From Kluyvera sp047971185 (lineage in GTDB: Bacteria; Pseudomonadota; Gammaproteobacteria; Enterobacterales; Enterobacteriaceae), in assembly GCF_047971185.1 (NCBI RefSeq), contig NZ_JBKDZH010000057.1:1-64000 (forward strand): 64,000 bases of DNA. The letters are read 5' to 3'. Under the pieces are notes generated by a model, which saw nothing but the letters and a program-made list of their open reading frames with translations, was not told the origin of the DNA and searched no databases. Below are positions 32,370 through 39,426 of the stretch, in pieces. The position numbers and the translations under genes are program-made. Each line of letters opens with the position of its first letter. Position 1 is the stretch's first letter.

Positions 32370-32516
32370 GTACCGATCGAAAAAATGCACCATGATAGTC
32401 TAAAACTATCACATTATGATAATCGATCGTTTAAAACAATTAACAACGATCGATTTAGCACCTTTTGATTGATAAAAACTATCGATATTGACATATCGAT
32501 CTTTTATACCGATCAT
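32370..32516 (+). promoter_or_regulatory. CGATCG/ATCGAT repeat cluster with a sigma-70-like promoter
   Basis: Within about 145 bp: ACCGATCG, AATCGATCG, AACGATCGAT, CTATCGATA, ATATCGATC and ACCGATCA, plus the inverted pair GATAGT-CTAAA-ACTATC. A -35 TTGACA (32488-32493) lies between two ATCGAT units, with a weak -10 GATCAT (32511-32516) at 17 bp. The pattern suggests repressor or iteron-like sites controlling plus-strand transcription and perhaps the divergent lipoprotein gene. Confidence 0.5.
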
Positions 32517-32553
32517 TTTCTGTTTAGGATTTGGATCTTGAAGGGATAACAAC

Positions 32554-32658
32554 GTGAAAAGTTCTATGGCGGGATATCTGGCGCGAGACTTTTTTCTTAT
32601 ATTTTTTAGATATGGTTTTCTTTTTATTTTATTAGGCTTCGCCCTATATCTTTTTTAG
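32554..32658 (+). CDS. Possible 34-residue hydrophobic peptide
   Basis: A GTG-started reading frame with AAGGGATAACAAC upstream, ending at TAG 32656-32658. The product begins MKSSMAGYLARDFFLIFFRY and continues as one hydrophobic helix ending ALYLF. It follows the TTGACA promoter at 32488. Small hydrophobic peptides of this kind include type I toxins and leader peptides; no relative recognised. It could be chance. Confidence 0.33.
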   Translation: MKSSMAGYLARDFFLIFFRYGFLFILLGFALYLF

Positions 32659-33350
32659 ATCTAGTTCTACTTTATATTTTATTGGTGCCATAAAACAAGG
32701 CACCTTTGCTATAAATAAAAACAGCCTTACTGAGAGTTATATACTGCCTTGTGTTCGCCCCCGAAAAGGGGACTTCATCCAAGGCTTCGCCTCCTGAAAT
32801 TTTCAACTTATTTTGTTGAAAATCTATCAAGATTGGCGAAAACCAAGATGAAAAATATGACTTCACCCAAGTTGATCTGGCTTAAAGCTCTACATCGTTT
32901 CCAATGTAGGACACCCTACGACACCCCCAGATTCGTTCATGCAGATTAATGTATTGTTATCCCCTATTAATGCTGTCAACAAAGGTAGGGCTTTCTCATA
33001 GCTATTCCATATACAACTTCACTTATCTGTTTAGAACTTCGCTTCGGGTTGGTATTACGTCGCTTCCCCTTCTATACCTACAACCAACAAAACATACGGA
33101 CATCTCTTATTAGCGACTCGCGCTCAATTGCTCCACATATGCAGACCTGATACAAAGGTTTATAATTTGATTGCTTTCGAGGACATTAAAGCTTCTGGAA
33201 GTGGTATTTAAAAGACTTGTAAAAAGCTCAGATTTAGATTTGACAAATATGAAAATATTATTTAATACTTTATTATATTTGTAATCACGTTAATCCTCTA
33301 ACTGATTACAAGACTTAAAAAGTTTTCGCTGACTTTTTTAGTCCTTAAAA

Positions 33351-33378
33351 AGTCAGATTTATCATCTGGCTTTTTTTG
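33351..33378 (+). terminator. Plus-strand terminator in the gene-poor region
   Basis: AGTCAGAT / ATCTGGCT stem (one G-U pair) followed by seven Ts. It would end plus-strand transcription coming from the 32.5-kb promoter, even though no sizeable gene lies between. Confidence 0.75.
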
Positions 33379-33475
33379 TATCTTTATTTTTTATAAGACT
33401 TATATTTTAATAGTCAAGAGAAACAAATAAAATATTTCACAAAATCATTATTGATTAATGATAGCAAAACCTAAT

Positions 33476-33503
33476 AAAGGTCAGAAATATATCTGACCTT
33501 TTG
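33476..33503. terminator. Terminator after the small gene next to alpA
   Basis: Perfect 10-bp stem AAAGGTCAGA / TCTGACCTTT with an AATATA loop; T-rich on both sides. Most likely ends the minus-strand unit that stops at 33573. Confidence 0.7.
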
Positions 33504-33572
33504 CTTAAGATATCAATACTATTCATATAAAATCTCTAAACGCTATACAATCCATTTTGAGCTATTTTATTT

Positions 33573-33848
33573 TCACATATAACAAATCATAATGGCCTCT
33601 GTATGCATGCACATTATATTTATTCTAACCTCTTCAAAATCTATGTATCTATGCTGACTTTGATCAATACTCTTCTTCGTTTTATCAATAATATCATCGT
33701 AAACGGTTTCCATATAATATTTGTCGGTAAATAGATCGAATACTTCATTAGCAGGCTTCGCAAGCACTTTCTTGGTAAAGCGAGAGTATTCTAGCAATGC
33801 TGTAAGTTCTGCTGAGTTCTGACTATTACATTTATTTTCTTTTTTCAT
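33573..33848 (-). CDS. Hypothetical protein
   Basis: A 91-residue hydrophilic protein (MKKENKCNSQNSAELTALLEYSRFTKKVLAKPANEVFDLFTDKYY...) with no recognised family. AAGGAACC precedes the ATG. It follows the AlpA-type gene in the same direction, 137 bp apart, and is followed by a terminator. Gene status is probable because of the ribosome site and termination signal. Confidence 0.58.
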   Translation of the reverse strand: MKKENKCNSQNSAELTALLEYSRFTKKVLAKPANEVFDLFTDKYYMETVYDDIIDKTKKSIDQSQHRYIDFEEVRINIMCMHTEAIMICYM

Positions 33849-33985
33849 TTTTGGTTCCTTATTTAATCGTTAAGTAAATATCCCCCCACACTTTCATGTA
33901 TTTTTATTAAAGGGATCGTTATATTCAAACACAGGCCTATATATTTATTATATATGACCTCCTAACTTCATTTATAAAAATATTA

Positions 33986-34189
33986 TCATGCTGCTTTATT
34001 ACGTGACGCGTAAATCATTTGGTCGATCCACTCATCAACTTCACTTTCTACGAACCTGATTGCTCGATCACCTAGTTTTATAGGTGCAGGGAATTGACCA
34101 CGACTAATCAATCGATAAATCCAAGCTTTACAAAATCCGGTTCTTTCCAACACTTCAGGCATACGGATAAATCTTTTTCTTTCTGTCAT
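33986..34189 (-). CDS. AlpA-family DNA-binding protein (excisionase/regulator)
   Basis: A 67-residue MerR-like winged helix protein of the AlpA family: RFIRMPEVLERTGFCKAWIYRLISRGQFPAPIKLGDRAIRFVESEVDEWI is the full domain. In P4- and CP4-57-type islands AlpA activates integrase and works in excision. The ATG at 34189 has GGAGAAATGT upstream; an upstream in-frame extension is not part of the family. Confidence 0.92.
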   Translation of the reverse strand: MTERKRFIRMPEVLERTGFCKAWIYRLISRGQFPAPIKLGDRAIRFVESEVDEWIDQMIYASRNKAA

Positions 34190-34478
34190 ACATTTCTCCA
34201 TTGTTGTTTTGATGGATGCAGTATCTTCAGATCGCTTATGGCGATCAACTATCAAAAAGCACGAATTGATCAAGGGGTGGTGTTTTTTTAGTCAGATTTA
34301 TGAAGAGTATTTTGAAAGCAAGCCAGCATAGGCTTAGGAGGACTTCTGCAAAAAGTGCTATTTTTCTGGTCTATTTAAGTTTTTTTAATAAATAGTTATT
34401 TATCAATGATTTAAATTATTCATGATTTAATTCTGTACTATTCCTCTTTATAATCCTTGTTTAACACTTTGAGAAGAC

Positions 34479-34673
34479 TTAGTTGGAGGTAAGATTTTGC
34501 ATACGGGAAATAGCCTCTGGAGAGGAAAGGCTATGTTTCGTGAGTTCAACTCCTAAACGTGCAGTATCTAAGATTTTAGCTCTGGAATAAGTAAAATCAG
34601 TGATGACGCCTTTTTTAGGACCCTTTAATGAACCCTTAATTAATAACGATACAAAAATAACCATAAAAATCAT
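34479..34673 (-). CDS. Doubtful 64-residue membrane peptide at the right end
   Basis: Reads MIFMVIFVSLLIKGSLKGPKKG and on to a hydrophilic tail. The open frame continues upstream across the junction to 34763 in chromosomal DNA, so a longer product would be a chimera made by the insertion. No good ribosome site is visible for either start. It may be noise. Confidence 0.25.
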   Translation of the reverse strand: MIFMVIFVSLLIKGSLKGPKKGVITDFTYSRAKILDTARLGVELTKHSLSSPEAISRMQNLTSN

Positions 34674-34754
34674 ATAAGTGTAAAATAAAACACAGGGACG
34701 CCAGCCCAAAATTCTCCATCGGTGATTACCAGAGTCATCCGATGAAGTCCTAAG

Positions 34755-34787
34755 AGCCCGCACGGCGCAAGCCCTGCGGGCTTTTTT
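34755..34787 (+). terminator. Native ssrA terminator, displaced by the element
   Basis: AGCCCGCA (34755-34762) / TGCGGGCT (34775-34782) then Ts. I recall this hairpin (AGCCCGCACGGCG...) as the one following ssrA in E. coli. Here it lies 9.7 kb from tmRNA, on the far side of the insertion. Confidence 0.85.
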
Positions 34788-34967
34788 GTGCCTTCAATTT
34801 TTGCGGCGAAATCCGAAGACAACTAATTAAATCCGAACCTTTTAGGCACCTCATAAAGCTTAAGGTGCCTAAAACGATGGAAACCCGGCAATGCCAAGAC
34901 AAACTCCCCCCACGGGCGGTCTGCTACCACCGGGCTGGCGTTGAGAGTCACGACATAACAATACGCC

Positions 34968-35001
34968 TGCCTCCGTTCATCAACTGAACATCGGCAGGCG
35001 C
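34968..35001 (-). terminator. Probable terminator of the yiiS-like gene
   Basis: CGCCTGCC / GGCAGGCG stem with an internal GTTCA/TGAAC pair, directly after the stop of the yiiS-like gene; modest T content follows on the minus strand. Confidence 0.65.
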
Positions 35002-35009
35002 ACTTATTC

Positions 35010-35306
35010 TCAGAATGCCGATCTTAATGACAGTTCAAAAATGATCTTTTCCGCCTGGCAAGAAAACGTCACGGACGCGTCCAGCTTCGCCTCGTTGCCA
35101 ACGTTCTGAATCTGGTACACAACCTCAGCGTCTTCGCCCGAGGCAGCAGCAGCAGCCAGTTTCTTGATTTTCGCGACCGCTAGCTCAGCTTCATTTTTCG
35201 TCGGAAAAACGCGCTCGATCGGACAGGTACAATCGTCATTTTCAATAATTGTGCCAATATCGATCGCACACCCTTTAGTACTGCACTTATCAACAACATC
35301 TTTCAT
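35010..35306 (-). CDS. yiiS: YfcZ/YiiS family protein
   Basis: A 98-residue protein of the DUF406 family. It begins MKDVVDKCSTKGCAIDIGT and ends TFSCQAEKIIFELSLRSAF, nearly the same as I remember for E. coli YiiS, with conserved cysteines at 8, 13 and 28. Function is unknown. The ATG at 35306 has GAGGTTATCATT upstream; a start eight codons earlier is unlikely. In E. coli yiiS is at another locus, so this is a relocated or additional copy. Confidence 0.82.
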   Translation of the reverse strand: MKDVVDKCSTKGCAIDIGTIIENDDCTCPIERVFPTKNEAELAVAKIKKLAAAAASGEDAEVVYQIQNVGNEAKLDASVTFSCQAEKIIFELSLRSAF

Positions 35307-35408
35307 AATGATAACCTCGTATGTTTGCACTCAGGATAGGACGCTGCCGATGGAAAATCCATACTTTTAGTGCGTAATGCGCCCTATCCCCCGCGAACGA
35401 AGCTAACC

Positions 35409-35942
35409 TTATGCGCCCATCATTTTCGCGAACCAGAACTTACAAACGCCATTACGCACATTCCATGTCTGCGCGGGTTTATCTTTGTATTGTTCATAAA
35501 TTTTATCCAGGTTATCGCTCCCGGACAGCTTCAGATCCTGTGGAACTTCCACGACGCCCTGATAGGGGATAGCAACATAATGTTTGCCCGCTTCAGGAAT
35601 AAACGCGGTTTGCGTGGTGATTTGATGTCCGCTGGAATTGTTCATCACGTATAGCGACCAGTGAGTATTGGGGCGAATGCGGCTTTCATAAAAACGGTTC
35701 ACCTTGCCTTCCATAAGATTATTGCTGATATAAATCAGCTCCTGATCTTTGTAGCAATCGCCTTCCTTCGCAAAACGCTGGAAATAAATCAGCCCCTGGT
35801 GCTGCTCGTTGAGCTGAGTGTAAACCACCGCAGCATCTTGCCCGGTATACGGCTCATAACGTTTTGTGCCCACCGGCCCCGGCGCACACGCTGATGCCAG
35901 TAACGCGAGTCCAACTACCATCCCAGAATATAAATGACGCAC
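35409..35942 (-). CDS. Putative lipoprotein, unknown function
   Basis: A 177-residue protein with signal peptide and lipobox (MVVGLALLASACAPG, lipidated C19). The mature part contains TGQDAAVVYTQLNEQHQGLIYFQRF and GKHYVAIPYQGVVEVP, which resembles DUF2846-like small lipoproteins in general form, but I do not assign a family. Two palindromes lie upstream (35972-35989 and 36035-36050). Confidence 0.75.
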   Translation of the reverse strand: MRHLYSGMVVGLALLASACAPGPVGTKRYEPYTGQDAAVVYTQLNEQHQGLIYFQRFAKEGDCYKDQELIYISNNLMEGKVNRFYESRIRPNTHWSLYVMNNSSGHQITTQTAFIPEAGKHYVAIPYQGVVEVPQDLKLSGSDNLDKIYEQYKDKPAQTWNVRNGVCKFWFAKMMGA

Positions 35943-35971
35943 TGTCGCCCCTCTTAGTCACTCTTTGTTAT

Positions 35972-36050
35972 TTTTGTCGTTCGACAAAAGGATATGTTTC
36001 CTGAATATTTACCACCAACCCCCAATAATAGTGGGCGGTTTTAAAACCGC
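35972..36050. promoter_or_regulatory. Two perfect palindromes upstream of the lipoprotein gene
   Basis: TTTTGTCG-TT-CGACAAAA (35972-35989) and GCGGTTTTAAAACCGC (36035-36050). The first is placed like an operator for the lipoprotein gene; the second could instead be the end of the XRE-regulator transcript (stop at 36124). Confidence 0.4.
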
Positions 36051-36123
36051 AACCCGCTGTATTAGCAGAATAATCTGATAGCGATATTGATGGCCGTAAC
36101 AGGGGGGCATTCCCGTTATCCCG

Positions 36124-36408
36124 CTACCAACCGCGCTTTCGATAGCGATGGTACTGCAAAATCAACTCCGCCAGCTCATCCTCCACCGCGTAAAAATAGG
36201 CCTCCGGCACATCCAGCACGGCGGCGAGTTTACAGACCAGACGAAAATCAGGCGCGTGCACCTCGTTTTCGTAAGAGCTAATACGTGCGCTCGCCGACTC
36301 CTCATCCAGCCCCGCCGCCACGCCCAGCTCCGCCTGCTTGAGATCTGCATTAATCCTCGCGATCTTTAATCTTTTACCAATCACCGCAACGGCCCAGTTT
36401 CGCTTCAC
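36124..36408 (-). CDS. XRE-family helix-turn-helix regulator
   Basis: A 94-residue protein made of one HTH_3 domain (IGKRLKIARINADLKQAELGVAAGLDEESASARISSYENEVHAPDFRLVCKLAAVLDVPEAYFYAVEDELAELIL). It is divergent from the PLP enzyme/NhaC operon, so it may control that operon and itself; inference from location. Confidence 0.85.
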   Translation of the reverse strand: MKRNWAVAVIGKRLKIARINADLKQAELGVAAGLDEESASARISSYENEVHAPDFRLVCKLAAVLDVPEAYFYAVEDELAELILQYHRYRKRGW

Positions 36409-36574
36409 CAGCCTAAATTATCCCTCCCTGGCCCGGATCCATCTTCAACTTTAACCACATCAATTCAAGGGATACTTGAATTTATATGAAGTTAATAACA
36501 GTTTTTAAGAACACAACGTTTCATGATGCGGCCAGGGCATTCACCCTTACCTCATACACATAAGGAATTTTTCC

Positions 36575-37792
36575 ATGGAAACTCGCCACTTCTTTTTGCA
36601 CCATGACCGCTATCTTCATGACGACCAAATCGCCTGCTCCGGACAGGACGAGCACCATGAACGCTACTTTGGCGCAGTCAGCGCGCCAATCGTTCAGACC
36701 AGCCTGTTTGTCCAGAAAGACTACCAATCCTACTGCGATGACATGCTGTGCGAGGCGGAGCGCTTTATCTACTCACGCGGCTTAAACCCTACGGTGCAGA
36801 TGGTTGAAGAGAAGCTGGCAAAGCTTGAACGAGGGGAGTCCTGCCGCTGTTTCGCTTCAGGAATGGGGGCAATTAGCGCCGCGCTGCTGGCCAACCTGCG
36901 TAGCCAGGATCATATTATCTTCGTCAATAACGTCTACGGACCAGCGCTAGCTCTGGTTAAACAGATGGCGAGCCGATATGACATCAGCTACGACATTGTG
37001 CTGGATGGCAACATAGCCGAAATTGAACGTCATATCCGCCCCACGACGCGCGTTATCTACACCGAATCGCCCGGCACGATGACCATGAATATTGTCGATC
37101 TCTCCGCCATCGCCGCGCTGGCGAAGGCGCGCGGTATTACCACGATGATTGACAACACCTGGGCGACGCCGCTCTTTCAGAAGCCGCTGACGCTGGGTTT
37201 CGATATCGTGATCCACTCCTGCACTAAGTATCTCGGCGGCCACAGCGATCTGATCGCGGGCGCGGTGATTACCTCACACGACCGCATGACGGAGATCCGC
37301 GACTTCTCCCACCAGCTACTGGGCGCCGTACTGTCGCCGTTCGCCGCCTGGCTACTGCTACGCGGCCTGCGCACGCTGCCGGTGCGTATGCAGCGCCACC
37401 AGGAGAACGTGCTACAGATCATCGACTATCTCAAAACCCGGCCGGAAGTCGAAAATATTCGTCACCCGGCGCTGGCCAATGGGCAGCAGCAGGAGATTAT
37501 CCGTCGGCAGATGATGGGGTTCTCCGGCCTGTTTGCGTTTGAGATTAAAGACGGCGATTTTGCGCAGGTAAAAGGCTTTATCGACAACTGTCGTCTGTTC
37601 AAGATTGGCTGTAGCTGGGGTGGATATGAAAGCTTAATCATCTCGCCAAACCGCGGCTACAACGAGGAAGCGCTGGCAGCCCATAACATTGCGCCGGGGC
37701 TTATTCGCCTGTCGATTGGGCAGGAAAGCCCGGAACTGCTGATTGCCGATCTGGATCGCGCCTTTACCGCTATCGCCGGAATGAGAGGCTAA
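36575..37792 (+). CDS. PLP-dependent Cys/Met metabolism enzyme (cystathionine lyase / methionine gamma-lyase type)
   Basis: A 405-residue fold-type I PLP enzyme. The PLP lysine is K218 in SCTKYLGGHSD, with D193 in MIDNTWATP, and the N-terminal YSRGLNPTVQMVEEKLAKLE block identifies the family. It could be a methionine gamma-lyase, cystathionine lyase or homocysteine lyase; I cannot separate these. AAGGAATTTTTCC precedes the ATG. It is 4 bp upstream of a NhaC antiporter gene, a pairing that suggests amino acid or thiol export linked to the lyase reaction. Confidence 0.88.
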   Translation: METRHFFLHHDRYLHDDQIACSGQDEHHERYFGAVSAPIVQTSLFVQKDYQSYCDDMLCEAERFIYSRGLNPTVQMVEEKLAKLERGESCRCFASGMGAISAALLANLRSQDHIIFVNNVYGPALALVKQMASRYDISYDIVLDGNIAEIERHIRPTTRVIYTESPGTMTMNIVDLSAIAALAKARGITTMIDNTWATPLFQKPLTLGFDIVIHSCTKYLGGHSDLIAGAVITSHDRMTEIRDFSHQLLGAVLSPFAAWLLLRGLRTLPVRMQRHQENVLQIIDYLKTRPEVENIRHPALANGQQQEIIRRQMMGFSGLFAFEIKDGDFAQVKGFIDNCRLFKIGCSWGGYESLIISPNRGYNEEALAAHNIAPGLIRLSIGQESPELLIADLDRAFTAIAGMRG

Positions 37793-37796
37793 TCCA

Positions 37797-39233
37797 ATGC
37801 ATACGCAGAAAAAACCAACGTTTACCTCGGCGTTATTGCTTCTTGCGGTCATCTTTATCATTTTTGCCGTCGGCATCGGTCTGCTGAACTACCCGGTAGA
37901 GTTCACGCTAATCTGTATCACCATTGTTACCAGCTTTTACGCACGCTTATACGGCGGTAGCTGGAAACAGGTGATGAACGCGCTGGTCGGGAAAATTAAG
38001 GACGCGGTGCCGGCGATGCTGATCCTGCTTTCTATCGGCATGCTGATAGGCTGCTGGATGGTTTCCGGCACCATCCCGCTGATGGTACTTTATGGCCTGG
38101 AAGTGATTAACCCTGCCTATCTGTATCTTACCGCCTTCCTGGTGACCGTCTGTATTTCGACCTTTACCGGCACCTCGTGGGGCACCGCGGGTACCATCGG
38201 CGTCGCGCTGATCGCCGTTGCCACGGCAATGGACGTCTCACTGCCCATTACCGCGGGCGCCGTCATTTCAGGGGCCTATTTTGGCGACAAGCTTTCTCCC
38301 CTCTCTGACACCACCAATATGGCCGCCATCGCCGCTGAAGCGGATCTCTACCAGAGCATCCGCAATATGCTCTATACCGCGCTGCCGGCGTTTGTGGTCG
38401 CCTGTATCGGGTTTTACCTGCTCGGTAATCATCTGCAGGCAGGCACACCTGAGCAGTTGCAGGCAATAGAGGTGATGAAATCGGCGCTGCGGGGCGCGTT
38501 CTGGCTGAACCCGTTGCTGCTGTGTCCGGCGCTGCTGGTATTTGCTGGCGCAGTTCGCAAATGGGACTCGGTGCTGGTTCTGGTTGCTTCGGCGCTGTCC
38601 GGCATTGTGCTCGCCGTCCTGTTTCAGGATATCGTACTCGCTGACACGATCGCCGCGGCCATCAACGGCTTTAAGTCGACGATGCTCCCGGGATTACAGG
38701 CTATAGCGATGGATGAAGCCACGGCCAGAAATATCAACGTGCTGCTCAATCGCGGCGGCATGTATTCCATGGTCAGCCCGATCGTCGTCATGCTGTGCGC
38801 GTTTATTTTTGCCAGCGCGCTCGAGGTTTCGGGGGCGCTGGCGGTCATTCTCAGCAGCCTGGTCAAAAAGCTGCACACCATTACGCGCACCGTGCTCGCC
38901 ACTATTGTCACCAGTTCGGTGCTGGTGGCCTGTACCGGCAACGCGGTGATCAGCTTTTTTATCGTCAAGAGTATGTATGACCCCTGCTACAAAGAGAAAA
39001 AGCTGCATATGGTCAATATGTCGCGCGCAATGGAGTCCGGCGCGACGCTGCTTGAAGGCCTGTTTCCGTGGACCATCTCCGGCATGTTTATGGCGAAAAC
39101 GCTGGGCGTAGCCACGCTGGACTATATGCCCTTTACGCTGTTTAACCTGTCGTGCCTGCTGTTTGCGGTTATCTTTGCCATCCTGCCTCGATGGACACAC
39201 TTTGGCACCCGATTCGTTCCCACTACCGCGTAA
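37797..39233 (+). CDS. NhaC-family Na+/H+ antiporter-like transporter
   Basis: A 478-residue inner membrane protein with about eleven helices and NhaC blocks such as FTGTSWGTAGTIGVALIAVA and GAYFGDKLSPLSDTTNMAA. Family members exchange H+ with Na+, and some exchange organic acids (malate/lactate). It forms an operon with the PLP enzyme (4-bp gap), so a substrate derived from that reaction is plausible. Confidence 0.9.
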   Translation: MHTQKKPTFTSALLLLAVIFIIFAVGIGLLNYPVEFTLICITIVTSFYARLYGGSWKQVMNALVGKIKDAVPAMLILLSIGMLIGCWMVSGTIPLMVLYGLEVINPAYLYLTAFLVTVCISTFTGTSWGTAGTIGVALIAVATAMDVSLPITAGAVISGAYFGDKLSPLSDTTNMAAIAAEADLYQSIRNMLYTALPAFVVACIGFYLLGNHLQAGTPEQLQAIEVMKSALRGAFWLNPLLLCPALLVFAGAVRKWDSVLVLVASALSGIVLAVLFQDIVLADTIAAAINGFKSTMLPGLQAIAMDEATARNINVLLNRGGMYSMVSPIVVMLCAFIFASALEVSGALAVILSSLVKKLHTITRTVLATIVTSSVLVACTGNAVISFFIVKSMYDPCYKEKKLHMVNMSRAMESGATLLEGLFPWTISGMFMAKTLGVATLDYMPFTLFNLSCLLFAVIFAILPRWTHFGTRFVPTTA

Positions 39234-39242
39234 CGTCATACC

Positions 39243-39272
39243 GCCCACAGACTGGCGTCTGTGGGCATTTTT
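39243..39272 (+). terminator. nhaC-like operon terminator
   Basis: Perfect 10-bp stem GCCCACAGAC / GTCTGTGGGC with a TGGC loop, then ATTTTTC. Confidence 0.92.
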
Positions 39273-39380
39273 CACGCCATCCCCCCCTTCCCACCCGGTG
39301 TAAATTGACACAAATCAAAGATGTATTTTGTTTGAATCTTCAAGGCTGGACGACGCACACCTTCATATGCAAATGTAATT

Positions 39381-39399
39381 GATAGTAATTATTATTATC
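39381..39399 (+). promoter_or_regulatory. Fur box upstream of the heme operon
   Basis: GATAGTAATTATTATTATC agrees with the 19-bp Fur consensus GATAATGATAATCATTATC at 15 positions, 28 bp before the receptor start, so heme uptake should be repressed by iron-loaded Fur. Confidence 0.85.
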
Positions 39400-39426
39400 A
39401 TACTCATACTTATTTATAGGTTAATG

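Larger units (their letters stand above)
32659..33572. other. Gene-poor region of the element with hairpins
   Basis: About 0.9 kb with no convincing ORF. It contains GGTGCC/GGCACC (32683-32704), ATTTTCAAC-TTATTTT-GTTGAAAAT (32799-32823), TTGTAATCA / TGATTACAA (33279-33287 and 33303-33311), GACTTAAAAAGT / ACTTTTTTAGTC (about 33312-33342) and two terminator-like hairpins at 33351 and 33476. Short GC-richer motifs such as GGCTTCGCC recur. It may hold a structured RNA, a replication origin or decayed genes. Confidence 0.45.
25050..34705 (+). mobile_element. Integrative mobilizable element inserted at the 3' end of ssrA
   Basis: A 9.65-kb AT-rich block carrying a P4-type integrase at its left end, an AlpA-type regulator near the right end and a ColE1-like mobilization operon, but no visible transfer (type IV secretion) genes or replication initiator. 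Left core CGCCAGC is in the tmRNA acceptor stem (25050-25056); the same 7 bp occur at 34699-34705. From memory, CCAAAATTCTCCATCGGTG directly follows ssrA in uninterrupted enterobacterial genomes; here it starts at 34706. The right copy of the tmRNA end is imperfect (GCCAGC then CCA, lacking TCCA), so the exact crossover is uncertain. Codon use and base composition contrast sharply with both flanks. Confidence 0.85.
34190..35009. other. Right end of the element and displaced ssrA downstream region
   Basis: About 0.8 kb. 34190-34705 is AT-rich element sequence with one doubtful short frame. 34706 onward is chromosomal, with the native ssrA terminator (34755-34787), a perfect 12-bp inverted repeat TTTTAGGCACCT / AGGTGCCTAAAA (34840-34851 and 34863-34874) and a hairpin after the yiiS-like gene. 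Confidence 0.6.

Noticed and set aside
32672..32949. Two overlapping 64-66-codon frames on opposite strands
   Set aside because: No ribosome sites, no recognised features; region better described as gene-poor with hairpins.
32283..33572. Retron or CRISPR array
   Set aside because: No reverse transcriptase gene and no regularly spaced identical repeats.
25064..34705. Complete prophage or phage satellite
   Set aside because: No capsid, terminase, primase or packaging genes; the mob operon indicates a mobilizable element instead.
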